Origin: Pseudoalteromonas luteoviolacea
GTDB lineage: Bacteria > Pseudomonadota > Gammaproteobacteria > Enterobacterales > Alteromonadaceae
Assembly (NCBI RefSeq): GCF_001696455.1
Contig: NZ_MAUJ01000002.1
Coordinates: 1 to 64,000 of the forward strand
Reading direction: 5' to 3'
DNA length: 64,000 bases
Positions within the stretch are counted from its first letter, which is position 1; each line of letters starts with the position of its first letter. The notes beneath the pieces are model-generated. The model did no database searches, had not been told where the DNA came from, and saw nothing but the letters and a program-made list of their open reading frames with translations. Position numbers and translations under genes: made by a program. Below, piece after piece: positions 27,901-36,150 of this stretch.

Positions 27901-27949
27901 AATTGATCCAAAAAAGTATGTTCAACGAATTAATGAGTGCACTAAATAA
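24911..27949 (+). CDS. RND-family efflux pump permease
   Basis: About 1012 aa with the 12-helix AcrB/HAE plan: TM1 near 22-40, a large periplasmic loop, then TM2-6 from about 335 (LSLATGCIGVAVILIVMMSA, GMVLSLGLMVDNSIVLAE with the conserved Asp pair region). A second loop and TM8-12 follow near 840-1005 (FVALILQFNSYRLTLLVMLSIP, TGIVVNTAILLID). I chose ATG 24911, which overlaps the adaptor stop (ATGAGTAG) with AGAGGG upstream. Proton-driven export of drugs or other hydrophobic compounds is inferred from the family. Control by the downstream two-component pair is likely. Confidence 0.92.
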   Translation: MSSTNETHESWYQNPRLILGIISIFVLVGVLGWFTASEQEDPQFPYRNGFISLNADGLTIAQIRDKAVIPIERALSEIDEIRTYQARIKNGNATIDIELDEQIYNTDTVWQRIKSDIAALEGKIAPIKSTVNDRAQDTQGIVVAITKPHSLDEKRRLALKLRSELEQIPTIRSVTLVGDPQEQIVIDYSMQAMRDTGASPYKIAALFENPDGNAATLQSNGLTTNLNPIGKIDNINKVKNTQLQLSDGSTLSLSSIADVYYRTNPYAPEQFILNGEQVVGLAISLPANTVRVTEVGEQILDSIETFNRRYEHAPAEVVLFQPKWTAERKSGLLLSLATGCIGVAVILIVMMSARTALVVVISIPTIALCSLGVFTAGQGVIHQMTIAGMVLSLGLMVDNSIVLAEKILQLIEQGRSKFDASTDAVKALYKPLATATATTIAAFLPMLLATGSVADFIASIPVLVILCISFSYIIALTLVPILARFTFKPQGLKHQSESKFGRWGRKVATVALQKPKTVSLVFVAMCIGTFILPSKTGEFFPKTNRNQAYVDIQLPYGSDIVRTSQTARDVSRAIASYTGVSKTFSFSGSSGPRFYYNLVQQPGETNIARVVFEVKPEVDVSSLTARLNNNLPAQFPSTFIVARELGQGPPIESPIELRLISDKRVDLYRAAEEMLAILTSREETQNARRAFSYGVPQLSMNIDQHALKSANLTEQELSSYVAWQGTGLHISSLLYKTEPVELLIQDTSSSQDTERLLTLDVVDGENAFLPFSLLANAQIQGMLGVETRRNGRKEIRLLSDVKTGIDEETILLSLLPELYDIANRYQITLELGGEFEESAEANSALLLALPAGFVLLFVALILQFNSYRLTLLVMLSIPLGVLGAPAMLAVVGVPFGFMSVLGVLALTGIVVNTAILLIDNAISDIKQGIDKNEAIIKAVETRLRAIMLTTVTTIVGMLPLTSAQSPLWPPLAWAVIGGLITSTFLMLVIMPIWMNLLIDPKKYVQRINECTK

Positions 27950-27967
27950 AAAGGACAGTCAAAATTT

Positions 27968-28633
27968 ATGCGAATTTTAATCACAGAAGATAACAACCAA
28001 CTCGCACAATTTATCCAACAAGCCATTTTGCAAGATGGGCATGCCGCAGACATCGCAAACTGTGCAGGAAAAATGCAATCTCTTTTGGACGGTTGGCAGT
28101 ATGACGCGCTCGTTTTAGATCTTGGCTTACCTGATACCGATGGTATCGATGTCATCCGTGAGTTAAGGGCCAAAGAAAACCCAATACCCATTTTAATTTT
28201 GACTGCGCGGGGCGGCGTCGAAGACAGAATAAAGGGACTCGATTTGGGCGCTGACGACTACCTAAACAAGCCGTTTGCCATTGATGAACTAAAAGCAAGG
28301 CTGAGGGCAATTTTGAGAAGACCTGTCGAATACTCAGGTAATGTGCTTACTCGCGGAAATATTGCTTTGGATACTAAATCAAGGCGCGTCTTAATTGAGG
28401 ATAAGAACATCAGCATGGGTAAGACCGAAGTTGCCATTTTAGAATACATGATCAGGCACGCCAGCTTAACGGTGAGTAAAGACGCAATATACGATGCAAT
28501 TTACGCTTTGGGTTTCGAGGTTACAGACAATGCAATTCAAGTCGCAATGCATAGGATCCGCAAGAAGTTAGAGCAAGCCGGCGCAAGTGCTGAAATTAAA
28601 ACGATAAGAGGGATAGGGTACATCTTGTCATGA
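27968..28633 (+). CDS. OmpR/QseB-like response regulator of the efflux operon
   Basis: A 221-aa regulator with a receiver (Asp51 in LVLDLGLPDTDG, Lys in YLNKPFAI) and a winged helix (MGKTEVAILEYMI, VTDNAIQVAMHRIRKKL, IKTIRGIGYI). It lies 18 bp after the pump gene with AAGGA before the ATG and overlaps the kinase gene by 4 nt (ATGA). It most likely controls the mipA-adaptor-pump operon and itself through sites upstream of 23094. Confidence 0.92.
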   Translation: MRILITEDNNQLAQFIQQAILQDGHAADIANCAGKMQSLLDGWQYDALVLDLGLPDTDGIDVIRELRAKENPIPILILTARGGVEDRIKGLDLGADDYLNKPFAIDELKARLRAILRRPVEYSGNVLTRGNIALDTKSRRVLIEDKNISMGKTEVAILEYMIRHASLTVSKDAIYDAIYALGFEVTDNAIQVAMHRIRKKLEQAGASAEIKTIRGIGYILS

Positions 28634-29997
28634 AGTCTAACCGTAACGATTCACTCGCTCGAAAGCTATTTTTATTGTTCACCGTACTAGGGTGTGGAGT
28701 CTTCGCGTTAATAGCTGGGATTTTATTTTTGTTCTCAATCAATTTTGCCAACATCGCTGTCGAAAAAAGCATGCACGGCATGGCTGAGGATATTCCTGAC
28801 ACGCTACATTTTGACGAAAGGGGAGCGCTAGTTTACACCGCAACGAACATAGCAAAAAAATGGGGATATGATGCGCTGTTTAATAACCTTGCGTTTAAAG
28901 TCTCGGACAGTATAACGGGTGATGTCTTGTTGACATCTAACCCCCATCAAGCAACGTCCGTAGCTTTGCTAGCCCTGCCACAATCGATGCCAGAGGGTTA
29001 CTCTTTTTCAAATGGTATCGATAGGTACCGTATCGCCGTAGAAATACAAGGCAGAGCACTGTTCGTAGATCTTGCTCGTGATGACATGATTGGAGAGCTC
29101 GCCAACGAGGCCGTGTTGCCCATGTTAGGGCAAGTACTGACATTGACGATGGTTTCTGCATTTCTCATATTCATATTTGTTGGGTACATTTCTATCAAGG
29201 CGGTTGTAAAACCAGTTAAAAACGTCGCTTCTCAACTAGATAGTATCGAACCATCTCAACTTGATAGGCGATTAGACAAGCTGGGGGTACCGAGTGAGAT
29301 GCTGCCACTTGTCAACGCATTGAACGACACAATGGATAGGGTTGAGACAGGGTTTAACGAACAAAAGCGCTTTGTAGCCAATGCAGCACATGAATTAAAA
29401 ACGCCATTGGCCGTTTTAAGAACTCGATTAGAGCTAGCTAATTTGCCAGATAAAATAGGCTGCGAACTAATGGGGGACATCACCTATATGACAAGAGTTG
29501 TAGAGCAGCTGTTAGATTTATCCAGAGCACAAAACCAAAATAGCTACTTACATAAGTCGGTAAATATATCAGATGTTGCAAAAGATGTTTGCATGCTGCT
29601 AGGGCCCCTTACATTAACCTATAAGAAAGACTTAGCACTCGAGGAAATCGACAAGAATGCGACGGTGATTGGGGATCAAGCTGCACTGATTATAATGCTC
29701 AAAAACCTTTTAGAGAATGCGTTAAAGCATGCAGAAGAAGGTGCGCAAATCATTGTCGAGGTCGCATGCGACAGAATATCTGTAAAAGACTCAGGTCCGG
29801 GTATTAATGAAGCAGATCGCGTAAAGTTGTTCGAGCGTTTTTGGCGAAAAGAACAATCAACGTTAACTGGTAGCGGACTCGGATTAGCCATAGTCAATGA
29901 AGTTGTTATTGCTCACAACGCTCGTATCGATGTAGAGTGCAATAACGACATGGGTGGTGCCACCTTCCATGTATATTTTTATGACAAACCCCATTAA
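28630..29997 (+). CDS. QseC-like sensor histidine kinase of the efflux operon
   Basis: A 455-aa kinase with TM1 near 12-36, a periplasmic region of about 130 residues and TM2 near 158-180. HisKA has NAAHELKTPLAVLRTRLEL (His254), and HATPase_c has NLLENALKHAE, VKDSGPGI and GSGLGLAIV. The start overlaps the regulator stop. It partners the regulator at 27968-28633. The signal could be the pump substrate or envelope stress; sequence does not say. Confidence 0.92.
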   Translation: MKSNRNDSLARKLFLLFTVLGCGVFALIAGILFLFSINFANIAVEKSMHGMAEDIPDTLHFDERGALVYTATNIAKKWGYDALFNNLAFKVSDSITGDVLLTSNPHQATSVALLALPQSMPEGYSFSNGIDRYRIAVEIQGRALFVDLARDDMIGELANEAVLPMLGQVLTLTMVSAFLIFIFVGYISIKAVVKPVKNVASQLDSIEPSQLDRRLDKLGVPSEMLPLVNALNDTMDRVETGFNEQKRFVANAAHELKTPLAVLRTRLELANLPDKIGCELMGDITYMTRVVEQLLDLSRAQNQNSYLHKSVNISDVAKDVCMLLGPLTLTYKKDLALEEIDKNATVIGDQAALIIMLKNLLENALKHAEEGAQIIVEVACDRISVKDSGPGINEADRVKLFERFWRKEQSTLTGSGLGLAIVNEVVIAHNARIDVECNNDMGGATFHVYFYDKPH

Positions 29998-30027
29998 ATA
30001 CATATCTCGCATTAAAAGGACGTAAAA

Positions 30028-30489
30028 ATGGAAATCAGATATGCAAAACAAAAAGACGTTGAACAGATAACAGCACTTATCACCCATGTCTCAGAGCTAG
30101 ACGTTCTTCCGCTATTTGATTCGCAAGGGAGGCGCGAATATATGAGCAGAGTGATCCCGGATATTGAAACTACTTTTAATACCAATTTATTTGATACGTT
30201 CGTCGCCACCCAAAATGAGCAAGTTGTTGGATTCGCAGCGCTTAGGGATAAGCACTATATCACTCACCTATTTGTCGCGAAAAAATTGCAAGGCAGCGGA
30301 TTTGGAAAAGCTTTGCTTGATAAATTACTCGCACAAACCAGAGCAAAGCATGTGTCATTACGTTCTTCTGTCAATGCACAACACTTTTATGAAAAATATG
30401 GCTTTACTGCTTCTGAGCCTGAGTGCGCGTTTATGGGAATAAGGTACGTGCCTATGACACTAGACAACAGATTACGAGCAAACGGATAG
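30028..30489 (+). CDS. GNAT-family N-acetyltransferase
   Basis: A 153-aa GNAT fold. The acetyl-CoA pyrophosphate-binding region is HLFVAKKLQGSGFGKALLDK (R/Q-x-x-G-x-G/A-like). The C-terminal beta-alpha part (HFYEKYGFTASEPE) is a family hallmark. AAGGACG precedes the ATG, and it sits 30 bp after the kinase gene on the same strand, so it may be co-transcribed. The substrate is unknown. Confidence 0.87.
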   Translation: MEIRYAKQKDVEQITALITHVSELDVLPLFDSQGRREYMSRVIPDIETTFNTNLFDTFVATQNEQVVGFAALRDKHYITHLFVAKKLQGSGFGKALLDKLLAQTRAKHVSLRSSVNAQHFYEKYGFTASEPECAFMGIRYVPMTLDNRLRANG

Positions 30490-30675
30490 AAAGCAGTAGT
30501 ACGCACGTTAAAACTCAGCATAAGCTATCACTCAATTTGCCATTCAAAATGCGATGCAAAATGGGAAGCTTTTCGTTAGCTGCCCACCAGAAAACATAAG
30601 TAGCTGTTTATCATAAGTAATAATGTTGGTTCAATTCTTGTTAGGTCTTGGTAACTGATTCAACGAGGCCTCTAC

Positions 30676-31803
30676 ATGAAACATATAGCGATTTATACTG
30701 ATAGTCGGAACCTACAAGAAGTCGCAATGCTCATCAGCGAAGCAAATGCACTCGCAGAAATGGGTCACAAAGTAACGATAATCACCAACGTAAAGTATAA
30801 AAACGTTAGAAACCTCAAACCCGACGTAAATATGAAGTACGTGCCTACACCAGGGCTTAGTGACTTAGCGGGTCAGGTTGCAAACTTTAAAAATTTAAGG
30901 AATTGTTTTTCGATATGGTATAAATACAGAGTTGGTAGCTTAATTTCTCTACTATGCAGAGGCTTAAAGCTTGCCAAAGTCCTACAGCAAAATGATATTG
31001 ACCATATACATTTTGAATCAAGCGAGGCGATGTATCCCGCAAGTCTAGCGAGTGCTAATTGTGTCGGCGCATCCATTTCAAGTTTTTCAGACGTCGCTTG
31101 TCCGAAAGGTCCGGCCAAATGGGTTGCAGATACCTGCAACTTATCAGTCTTAGAGCTCGAAAGTTTGAGGACCACCAAAAACAGCGAGGCAATTGTACTT
31201 AAGCGCGGACTAGACTTATCTTTATATAAAACGGCGATTAAGAACAAAAGCGCGATAAAACTTATTTTTGTTGGCAATATCGTCGAAGGGTCAGGCCTGC
31301 AATACTTACTCAAGGCACTCGCGGCGTTACCATCTCGTACCGAGGTCATGATAGATGTTGTCGGTAACGGCCCGATGAAGAAACAACTCGTCAATGCCCT
31401 GATAAAATTACGGCTCAATCAAAAAGTGCATTTTTTAGGAGACAAACCTAGAAAGTGGCTATTGAAGAATTTGCCTAAGTACAGCGGGATGATCACGCCA
31501 TTTTGCTCTGACGCCGACGTTATTAACGTAAACAACATTAATTATATTAAAGAGGCTATGGCATGTGGTTTGCCGATATTAACCTCAAATATCGCTGTAT
31601 GTGATGAGTTAACTAGTTCAAATACCGGGATGAAATGCCCCCCTAACAGTGTCGATGCACTCAAAAACATGTTATTAGCTTTTTTGAAATTGGGCCCTTA
31701 CCATCAGCACTTGCTTGGCGAAAATGCGCGTAAATATGCAGAACAAAACTACAATGTTAAACATCAAGCGCGTACGCTTTCTCGCTGGATTCAAGCCCTG
31801 TAA
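30676..31803 (+). CDS. Glycosyltransferase family 4-like protein
   Basis: A 375-aa GT-B enzyme. The N-terminal domain has ISEANALAEMGHKVTIIT. The C-terminal nucleotide-sugar domain has KLIFVGNIVEGSGLQYLLKAL, VVGNGPMKKQL, VHFLGDKPRKWLLKNLPKY and the family E-x7-E-like region EAMACGLPILTS. It probably moves a sugar onto a surface glycan or lipid. No other glycan genes are adjacent, so the pathway is unclear. GAGG precedes ATG 30676. Confidence 0.88.
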   Translation: MKHIAIYTDSRNLQEVAMLISEANALAEMGHKVTIITNVKYKNVRNLKPDVNMKYVPTPGLSDLAGQVANFKNLRNCFSIWYKYRVGSLISLLCRGLKLAKVLQQNDIDHIHFESSEAMYPASLASANCVGASISSFSDVACPKGPAKWVADTCNLSVLELESLRTTKNSEAIVLKRGLDLSLYKTAIKNKSAIKLIFVGNIVEGSGLQYLLKALAALPSRTEVMIDVVGNGPMKKQLVNALIKLRLNQKVHFLGDKPRKWLLKNLPKYSGMITPFCSDADVINVNNINYIKEAMACGLPILTSNIAVCDELTSSNTGMKCPPNSVDALKNMLLAFLKLGPYHQHLLGENARKYAEQNYNVKHQARTLSRWIQAL

Positions 31804-31912
31804 AAACAGATATGAACTACACTTTGAGGAGCGTCTGCTTTCGGTATTGGCTGTACCTGAGACTCTGTAACACGTCGCAATGATAAGCAGATATAAATAT
31901 AAGGAGATTTCC

Positions 31913-32593
31913 ATGTCTGACTCAATATACAGAGCACTTAAAGGGTTAAGTCGTAAAGAAAATATTAGCCACAATACCCACTCTAACTTACCAAACCAAT
32001 TTGAAATCAAAATTTACCTAACTTACCTCACAAGCATTATCGTTGCGATAATCGTGGCATTTATTTGGCAAATAACCCAGTTAGAACAGTTTAAGCTGAC
32101 CTCGTTAATTTTACTCATGCTTGGCTATATCGGAATAATCATCCACCCTGCAATTATATTTTTCCTGCGTAGAAGTGAAATAAGGGATAGCATCAGAAAC
32201 CCATTAGCAGTCCTTTATAATAATGCCAAGCTAAACGACTGCTTTGATAAAAAGTACATGGTGTTTTTGCACTCTAAAAGCTTAGAAGATCTTGAGTTCA
32301 CATTACTAGAAGTCAAAGCAGAGAAAGTGGCGTTTGAAAAACGTACTTCGTTGCTCGTCGGCTCCATTGAAAGAGTAGGCTTTGCGCCTGGAGTGTTAGC
32401 ATTACTGATATCTCTAGACAAATTAAACGAAATTGAGCTCGATTGGGTGCTTTCAATTGCTTACGCAATTCCTATCCTCTATTTTTTTGGTGCTTTTAGC
32501 CACATACTCGCAACAAAAATTGGTAGACACATTGCGATTATTGAGCTTGTAATTGAAAAGAAAAAGGCACGCGCACATCCCCGTAGAGAATGA
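31913..32593 (+). CDS. Membrane protein of unknown function
   Basis: A 226-aa protein not assigned to a family. Hydrophobic segments lie near residues 30-52 and 60-84 (LILLMLGYIGIIIHPAIIFF), and again near 160-176 and 184-206. A soluble helical stretch (about 105-160, SLEDLEFTLLEVKAEKVAFE) sits between the pairs. The start at 31913 follows AAGGAGA closely; an upstream ATG at 31880 lacks one. The last residues are strongly basic (KKKARAHPRRE). The gene stands alone between the glycosyltransferase and a binding protein. Confidence 0.6.
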   Translation: MSDSIYRALKGLSRKENISHNTHSNLPNQFEIKIYLTYLTSIIVAIIVAFIWQITQLEQFKLTSLILLMLGYIGIIIHPAIIFFLRRSEIRDSIRNPLAVLYNNAKLNDCFDKKYMVFLHSKSLEDLEFTLLEVKAEKVAFEKRTSLLVGSIERVGFAPGVLALLISLDKLNEIELDWVLSIAYAIPILYFFGAFSHILATKIGRHIAIIELVIEKKKARAHPRRE

Positions 32594-32707
32594 CGCCTTA
32601 CGTTGTCCGAAGTTATATCAACAGGTTTTCATTGCCTTAGTCCCAAAAAGCGTTAAACTCATATCATATGATGCAGGCTAATTGCAATTTTGTCAGGGAC
32701 TTAGCAT

Positions 32708-33703
32708 TTGAAAATCAGGTTGATTTACTTCCTAGGCTGGAGCTTAATACCGCTGTTAATGTTCAGCTCAAACGTGTTTGCTCAACTGACGTTTGCCTTG
32801 ATTGGAAAAACGAAAAACGACTCTTTTTATGAGCAATCGTTTAAAGGTTGCCAAGCATTTTCGCGTACAATTGCAGATCTAAACTGCGTATATGACGGCG
32901 CAGATGACTATCAAGATGTCCGCACGCAAGTGCTGATCGTAAAAGAATACATCAACCGGGGCGTAGACGGCCTTTTGATTTCTACAACGGATTCTAGCTT
33001 TTTGGTGTCAGGCGCGCTAAAACTGGCGCAACAAAAAGGGATACCCGTCATTACGTTCGACTCAGATCTCTTGAAGGAGCACCATGCTTATCGCCTTGCT
33101 TATGTTGGCACTAATAATTTCGATTTTGGTGTTGCATTGGGGCAAGCTGCCAAACAATTTAAACGACAAGATCCACAACCTATTTGCATTCAGTCTGGCC
33201 ATCAGACTACCCCTAATTTAAATAAACGCATACAAGGTGTTCGACATGCTTTATCCGGCAAAAAAGAGGGTAAGCTCGATGGAAGTTCGGGCTGGATAGA
33301 GTATGATCGTTGCCCATTATATACCATGGGTAGACGAGACGATTCCCTCAGCCAACTGTTAACCATTTTAGATTACAAACAACCTCCTATATTCTTAGCA
33401 GTCGCCGGGTTTGCTCAATTCAACCCTGAGTATTTAACCAAACTGTTACCCTATAAAAAGCGCATAAAAGAGGAGAATATCGCCATTATTTCAGCGGATA
33501 CTGAGCAAATTCAGCTCACAGCGCTAAGTAATAGCCTCTCTAGCATTAATATTGGTCAAAAGCCTTACGAGATGGGCAAGCTAAGCGCAGAGCTATTATA
33601 CCGTTATGTTAAATCAGGCACTAAGCCAGAGAAAAGTGAGCATTACCTTGATTTTCATTACTGTAACCAGAAGAACGTGGCTACCTGTACTGTTAACTAT
33701 TAA
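32708..33703 (+). CDS. Periplasmic sugar-binding-like (type 1 PBP) protein, standalone
   Basis: A 331-aa protein with a signal peptide (LIPLLMFSSNVFAQ) and a type 1 periplasmic-binding fold. TFALIGKTKNDSFYEQSFKG, VDGLLISTTDSS, GIPVITFDSD and YVGTNNFDFG are typical of the RbsB/LuxP/TorT group. No ABC permease or ATPase gene is adjacent, so it may deliver a ligand to a sensor or a transporter encoded elsewhere. The start is TTG at 32708 with AGGGA 9 bases upstream. It is convergent with the CofD-like gene. Confidence 0.85.
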   Translation: MKIRLIYFLGWSLIPLLMFSSNVFAQLTFALIGKTKNDSFYEQSFKGCQAFSRTIADLNCVYDGADDYQDVRTQVLIVKEYINRGVDGLLISTTDSSFLVSGALKLAQQKGIPVITFDSDLLKEHHAYRLAYVGTNNFDFGVALGQAAKQFKRQDPQPICIQSGHQTTPNLNKRIQGVRHALSGKKEGKLDGSSGWIEYDRCPLYTMGRRDDSLSQLLTILDYKQPPIFLAVAGFAQFNPEYLTKLLPYKKRIKEENIAIISADTEQIQLTALSNSLSSINIGQKPYEMGKLSAELLYRYVKSGTKPEKSEHYLDFHYCNQKNVATCTVNY

Positions 33704-33733
33704 AAAAGCGACTACCCAAAAAGAAGTAGCCGC
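33702..33733 (-). terminator. Terminator between convergent genes
   Basis: GCGACTAC (33708-33715) and GTAGCCGC (33726-33733) form an 8-bp stem with one wobble. On the minus strand the stem is followed by a six-T run (complement of 33702-33707), which fits an intrinsic terminator for the CofD-like gene. It may also act on the plus strand. Confidence 0.7.
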
Positions 33734-33761
33734 TCTCGCACGCACCATAAATTAAAAAGAC

Positions 33762-34631
33762 TTAGTTTCTTGTAGGCTCTAAATTGATGCCAGACTGCTT
33801 GATTGCGTTCATGGTTGCGAGCGTCGGCACCTTAAACAGCTCGTCCATCATATCCAATGTGTTGTTAGTACCCACATCTTTTGGCGAGTTAGACTTACTT
33901 TCTCGATAATGAAAGCTGAGAATATCTGTAAACTGATTAGAAATAGCAACATCGAAAAACTGATATCCAATCTGATTTTTCATCCATTCTAAATAACGCG
34001 ACGCGCTGCACCCTTTCAACAATAAACTTCCCGTAACAGGAGTATCAATTAGTAACCTACTTGCTGATGTTTCTAGTACTGCATTTTTAATATCTTGTAT
34101 GAGTAGTAATGGCATTAAATCAGTGATGGGGTTACAAGGCCCAAAAATGAGTAAGTCGGCTTGCGCTATCGCATCTATCGCACCGGCAGGTGAGGGAACA
34201 TCTTTTGACAAAAACACCTCATGAGGAAATTCAGCTAACGCATCAATGTTTTTTGTGCCAACGACGGTGTTGCCGCACTCTGTGATTGCAACTAGATCAG
34301 TAGCATAGTCTGACATGGGATATATACAGCTTTTGCTGTTAAGCGATTTATTAAAATAACTGATGGCTTCTGTTGGTGTGTTGCACATCAAAGATAAGAG
34401 CTCTAAATTTGCTGTGTGTCTTGTTTCAGCGCGCTCTTTGTTGGAGCACAACGATAGACTCATATTTTGTAGCGTTTCTAGTTGGGAGTAAGAGAGTAGA
34501 GCGCACTTGTTGTCAATATCAAAGCTTGCCTCTGGCGTGGCGCAAATGGCACTCATATTTCGACAAAGGGGTTTGAGCTTTTTCATTATCCCTAGCATTT
34601 CTTGGCCTGCGCCAATAAAAACCACATTCAT
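33762..34631 (-). CDS. CofD/YvcK-like protein (diverged)
   Basis: A 289-aa protein whose fold marks match the CofD/YvcK superfamily. There is an N-terminal nucleotide-binding turn (VVFIGAGQEMLGIMKKLKP) and, later, AIAQADLLIFGPCNPITDLM with PLLLIQDIKNA. This parallels the family motif A-D-x-I-x-x-G-P-G-S-x-x-T-S-x-x-P-x-L. The usual G-P-G-S is replaced by G-P-C-N, and the family's first domain is shortened. YvcK binds UDP-GlcNAc and influences cell-wall metabolism; CofD makes cofactor F420 precursor. No F420 genes are visible, so the YvcK-like side is more likely. The activity is uncertain. Confidence 0.6.
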   Translation of the reverse strand: MNVVFIGAGQEMLGIMKKLKPLCRNMSAICATPEASFDIDNKCALLSYSQLETLQNMSLSLCSNKERAETRHTANLELLSLMCNTPTEAISYFNKSLNSKSCIYPMSDYATDLVAITECGNTVVGTKNIDALAEFPHEVFLSKDVPSPAGAIDAIAQADLLIFGPCNPITDLMPLLLIQDIKNAVLETSASRLLIDTPVTGSLLLKGCSASRYLEWMKNQIGYQFFDVAISNQFTDILSFHYRESKSNSPKDVGTNNTLDMMDELFKVPTLATMNAIKQSGINLEPTRN

Positions 34632-34826
34632 AGTGTCACCTTAAAATTTAGTTAATCTAACCTTTAAGTGCACTATATGTGCCAAATGATAATGCTTTGT
34701 TTTTGTTTTGTTTTCTGGAATTTAAACTGATTAAGTCGCAGTTTGCTTCTCACAATGAAAAGTGAATTTTCGATTTAAAAATTAAATGGGCTCCTCTCTC
34801 AAAATGAGCCCACATGCGCACTGAAC

Positions 34827-36149
34827 TTACAATACCATTGCCGCTATCCAGCCAAAAATTAACAACGGTATGTTGAAATGTATAAAGGTGGGAACAACAG
34901 AGTCCCATATATGATCATGTTGTCCGTCAGTATTTAAACCAGAAGTTGGACCCAGCGTGGAGTCTGACGCTGGTGAGCCTGCATCACCCAAAGCACCGGC
35001 AGTCCCAACTAAAGCCACTGTAGCCATTGCAGAAAATCCTACTTCTAATGACAGAGGTACAAATAACGTCGCTATGATAGGCACCGTAGAAAATGAGCTG
35101 CCAATACCCATAGTAATTAATAACCCAACTAATAAAATGACGGCAGCTGCAAGCGGTTTGCTATCTCCAATAACTTCTGCACACGCCGACACTAAGGACG
35201 CAACATCACCGGTTTCCTTCATTACCGACGCAAAGCCCTGAGCAGAAATCATAATAAAGCCTATCATGGCCATCATCGCGACACCTTTGGTGAAGATATC
35301 AGAACTTTGATCCCATTTTACCAAACCAAACAATGCAAACATCATGACGCCGACCAGTCCGCCAAGTATCATAGAACCACTGACATTTTGCGCAAGTAGA
35401 GAACAAATAATTGCAATACCACCAGCAATTAGTACTTTTCGTTGATCCTCAACCTTAATGCTAGATTTGGTGTCCGCTTGATTTTCATCTCTATATTCTC
35501 TTGGTTTACGGTAGCTAATAAACACTGCAATTAATAAACCGACCAGCATTCCGAGTGCAGGTATAATCATCGCATAAGGTACAGCGGTATTTGCGATTTC
35601 TAGCCCATTGTCAGTGATGTTTTTATGTAAGATTGAATACAAATAAATACCACCAAACCCGTAGGGCAATACCATGTAGGAAGTCGCTAAGCCAAATGTG
35701 AGTACGCACGCAATGGCTCTTCTATCCATCTTTAATTTATTAAAAATGACAATTAGAGGCGGAATTAAGATGGGAATAAACGCAATATGAACAGGTACAA
35801 GGTTTTGTGAAGCCACGGCACAACCCATTATTACCACTAAAATCAGCATACTTAAATAAGAGGCAGAGTCTTCGTTCTTACTGTTAACAAGCCCAAGTAG
35901 CTTGCTAGCGAGGATAAGGGTTAACCCGGATTTTGAAATTGCCACCGCAAATGCACCTAGCATTGCATAACTGAGCGCAATTTCTGCACCGCCCGACAGA
36001 CCATCGTTAAATGCGTTTAAGGTTTGTTCAAGACCAAGTCCCGCGGTTAAACCTGCAACCAAAGCACTCAATGTCATTGCGACAATCACATTCACCCTAT
36101 AAAGGGATAGGCCAAGCATTAAGATGACCCCAATAGCTACTGCATTCAT
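34827..36149 (-). CDS. NhaC-like Na+/H+ antiporter family protein
   Basis: A 440-aa polytopic membrane protein with about 11-12 helices. It matches the Na+/H+ antiporter/NhaC-like group ([58 protein letters not shown]). It likely exchanges sodium or an organic substrate for protons. It starts one base after the TgpA-like gene stop and is the last gene of the tight CheY-MoxR-DUF58-TgpA run. Confidence 0.85.
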   Translation of the reverse strand: MNAVAIGVILMLGLSLYRVNVIVAMTLSALVAGLTAGLGLEQTLNAFNDGLSGGAEIALSYAMLGAFAVAISKSGLTLILASKLLGLVNSKNEDSASYLSMLILVVIMGCAVASQNLVPVHIAFIPILIPPLIVIFNKLKMDRRAIACVLTFGLATSYMVLPYGFGGIYLYSILHKNITDNGLEIANTAVPYAMIIPALGMLVGLLIAVFISYRKPREYRDENQADTKSSIKVEDQRKVLIAGGIAIICSLLAQNVSGSMILGGLVGVMMFALFGLVKWDQSSDIFTKGVAMMAMIGFIMISAQGFASVMKETGDVASLVSACAEVIGDSKPLAAAVILLVGLLITMGIGSSFSTVPIIATLFVPLSLEVGFSAMATVALVGTAGALGDAGSPASDSTLGPTSGLNTDGQHDHIWDSVVPTFIHFNIPLLIFGWIAAMVL

Positions 36150-36150
36150 A

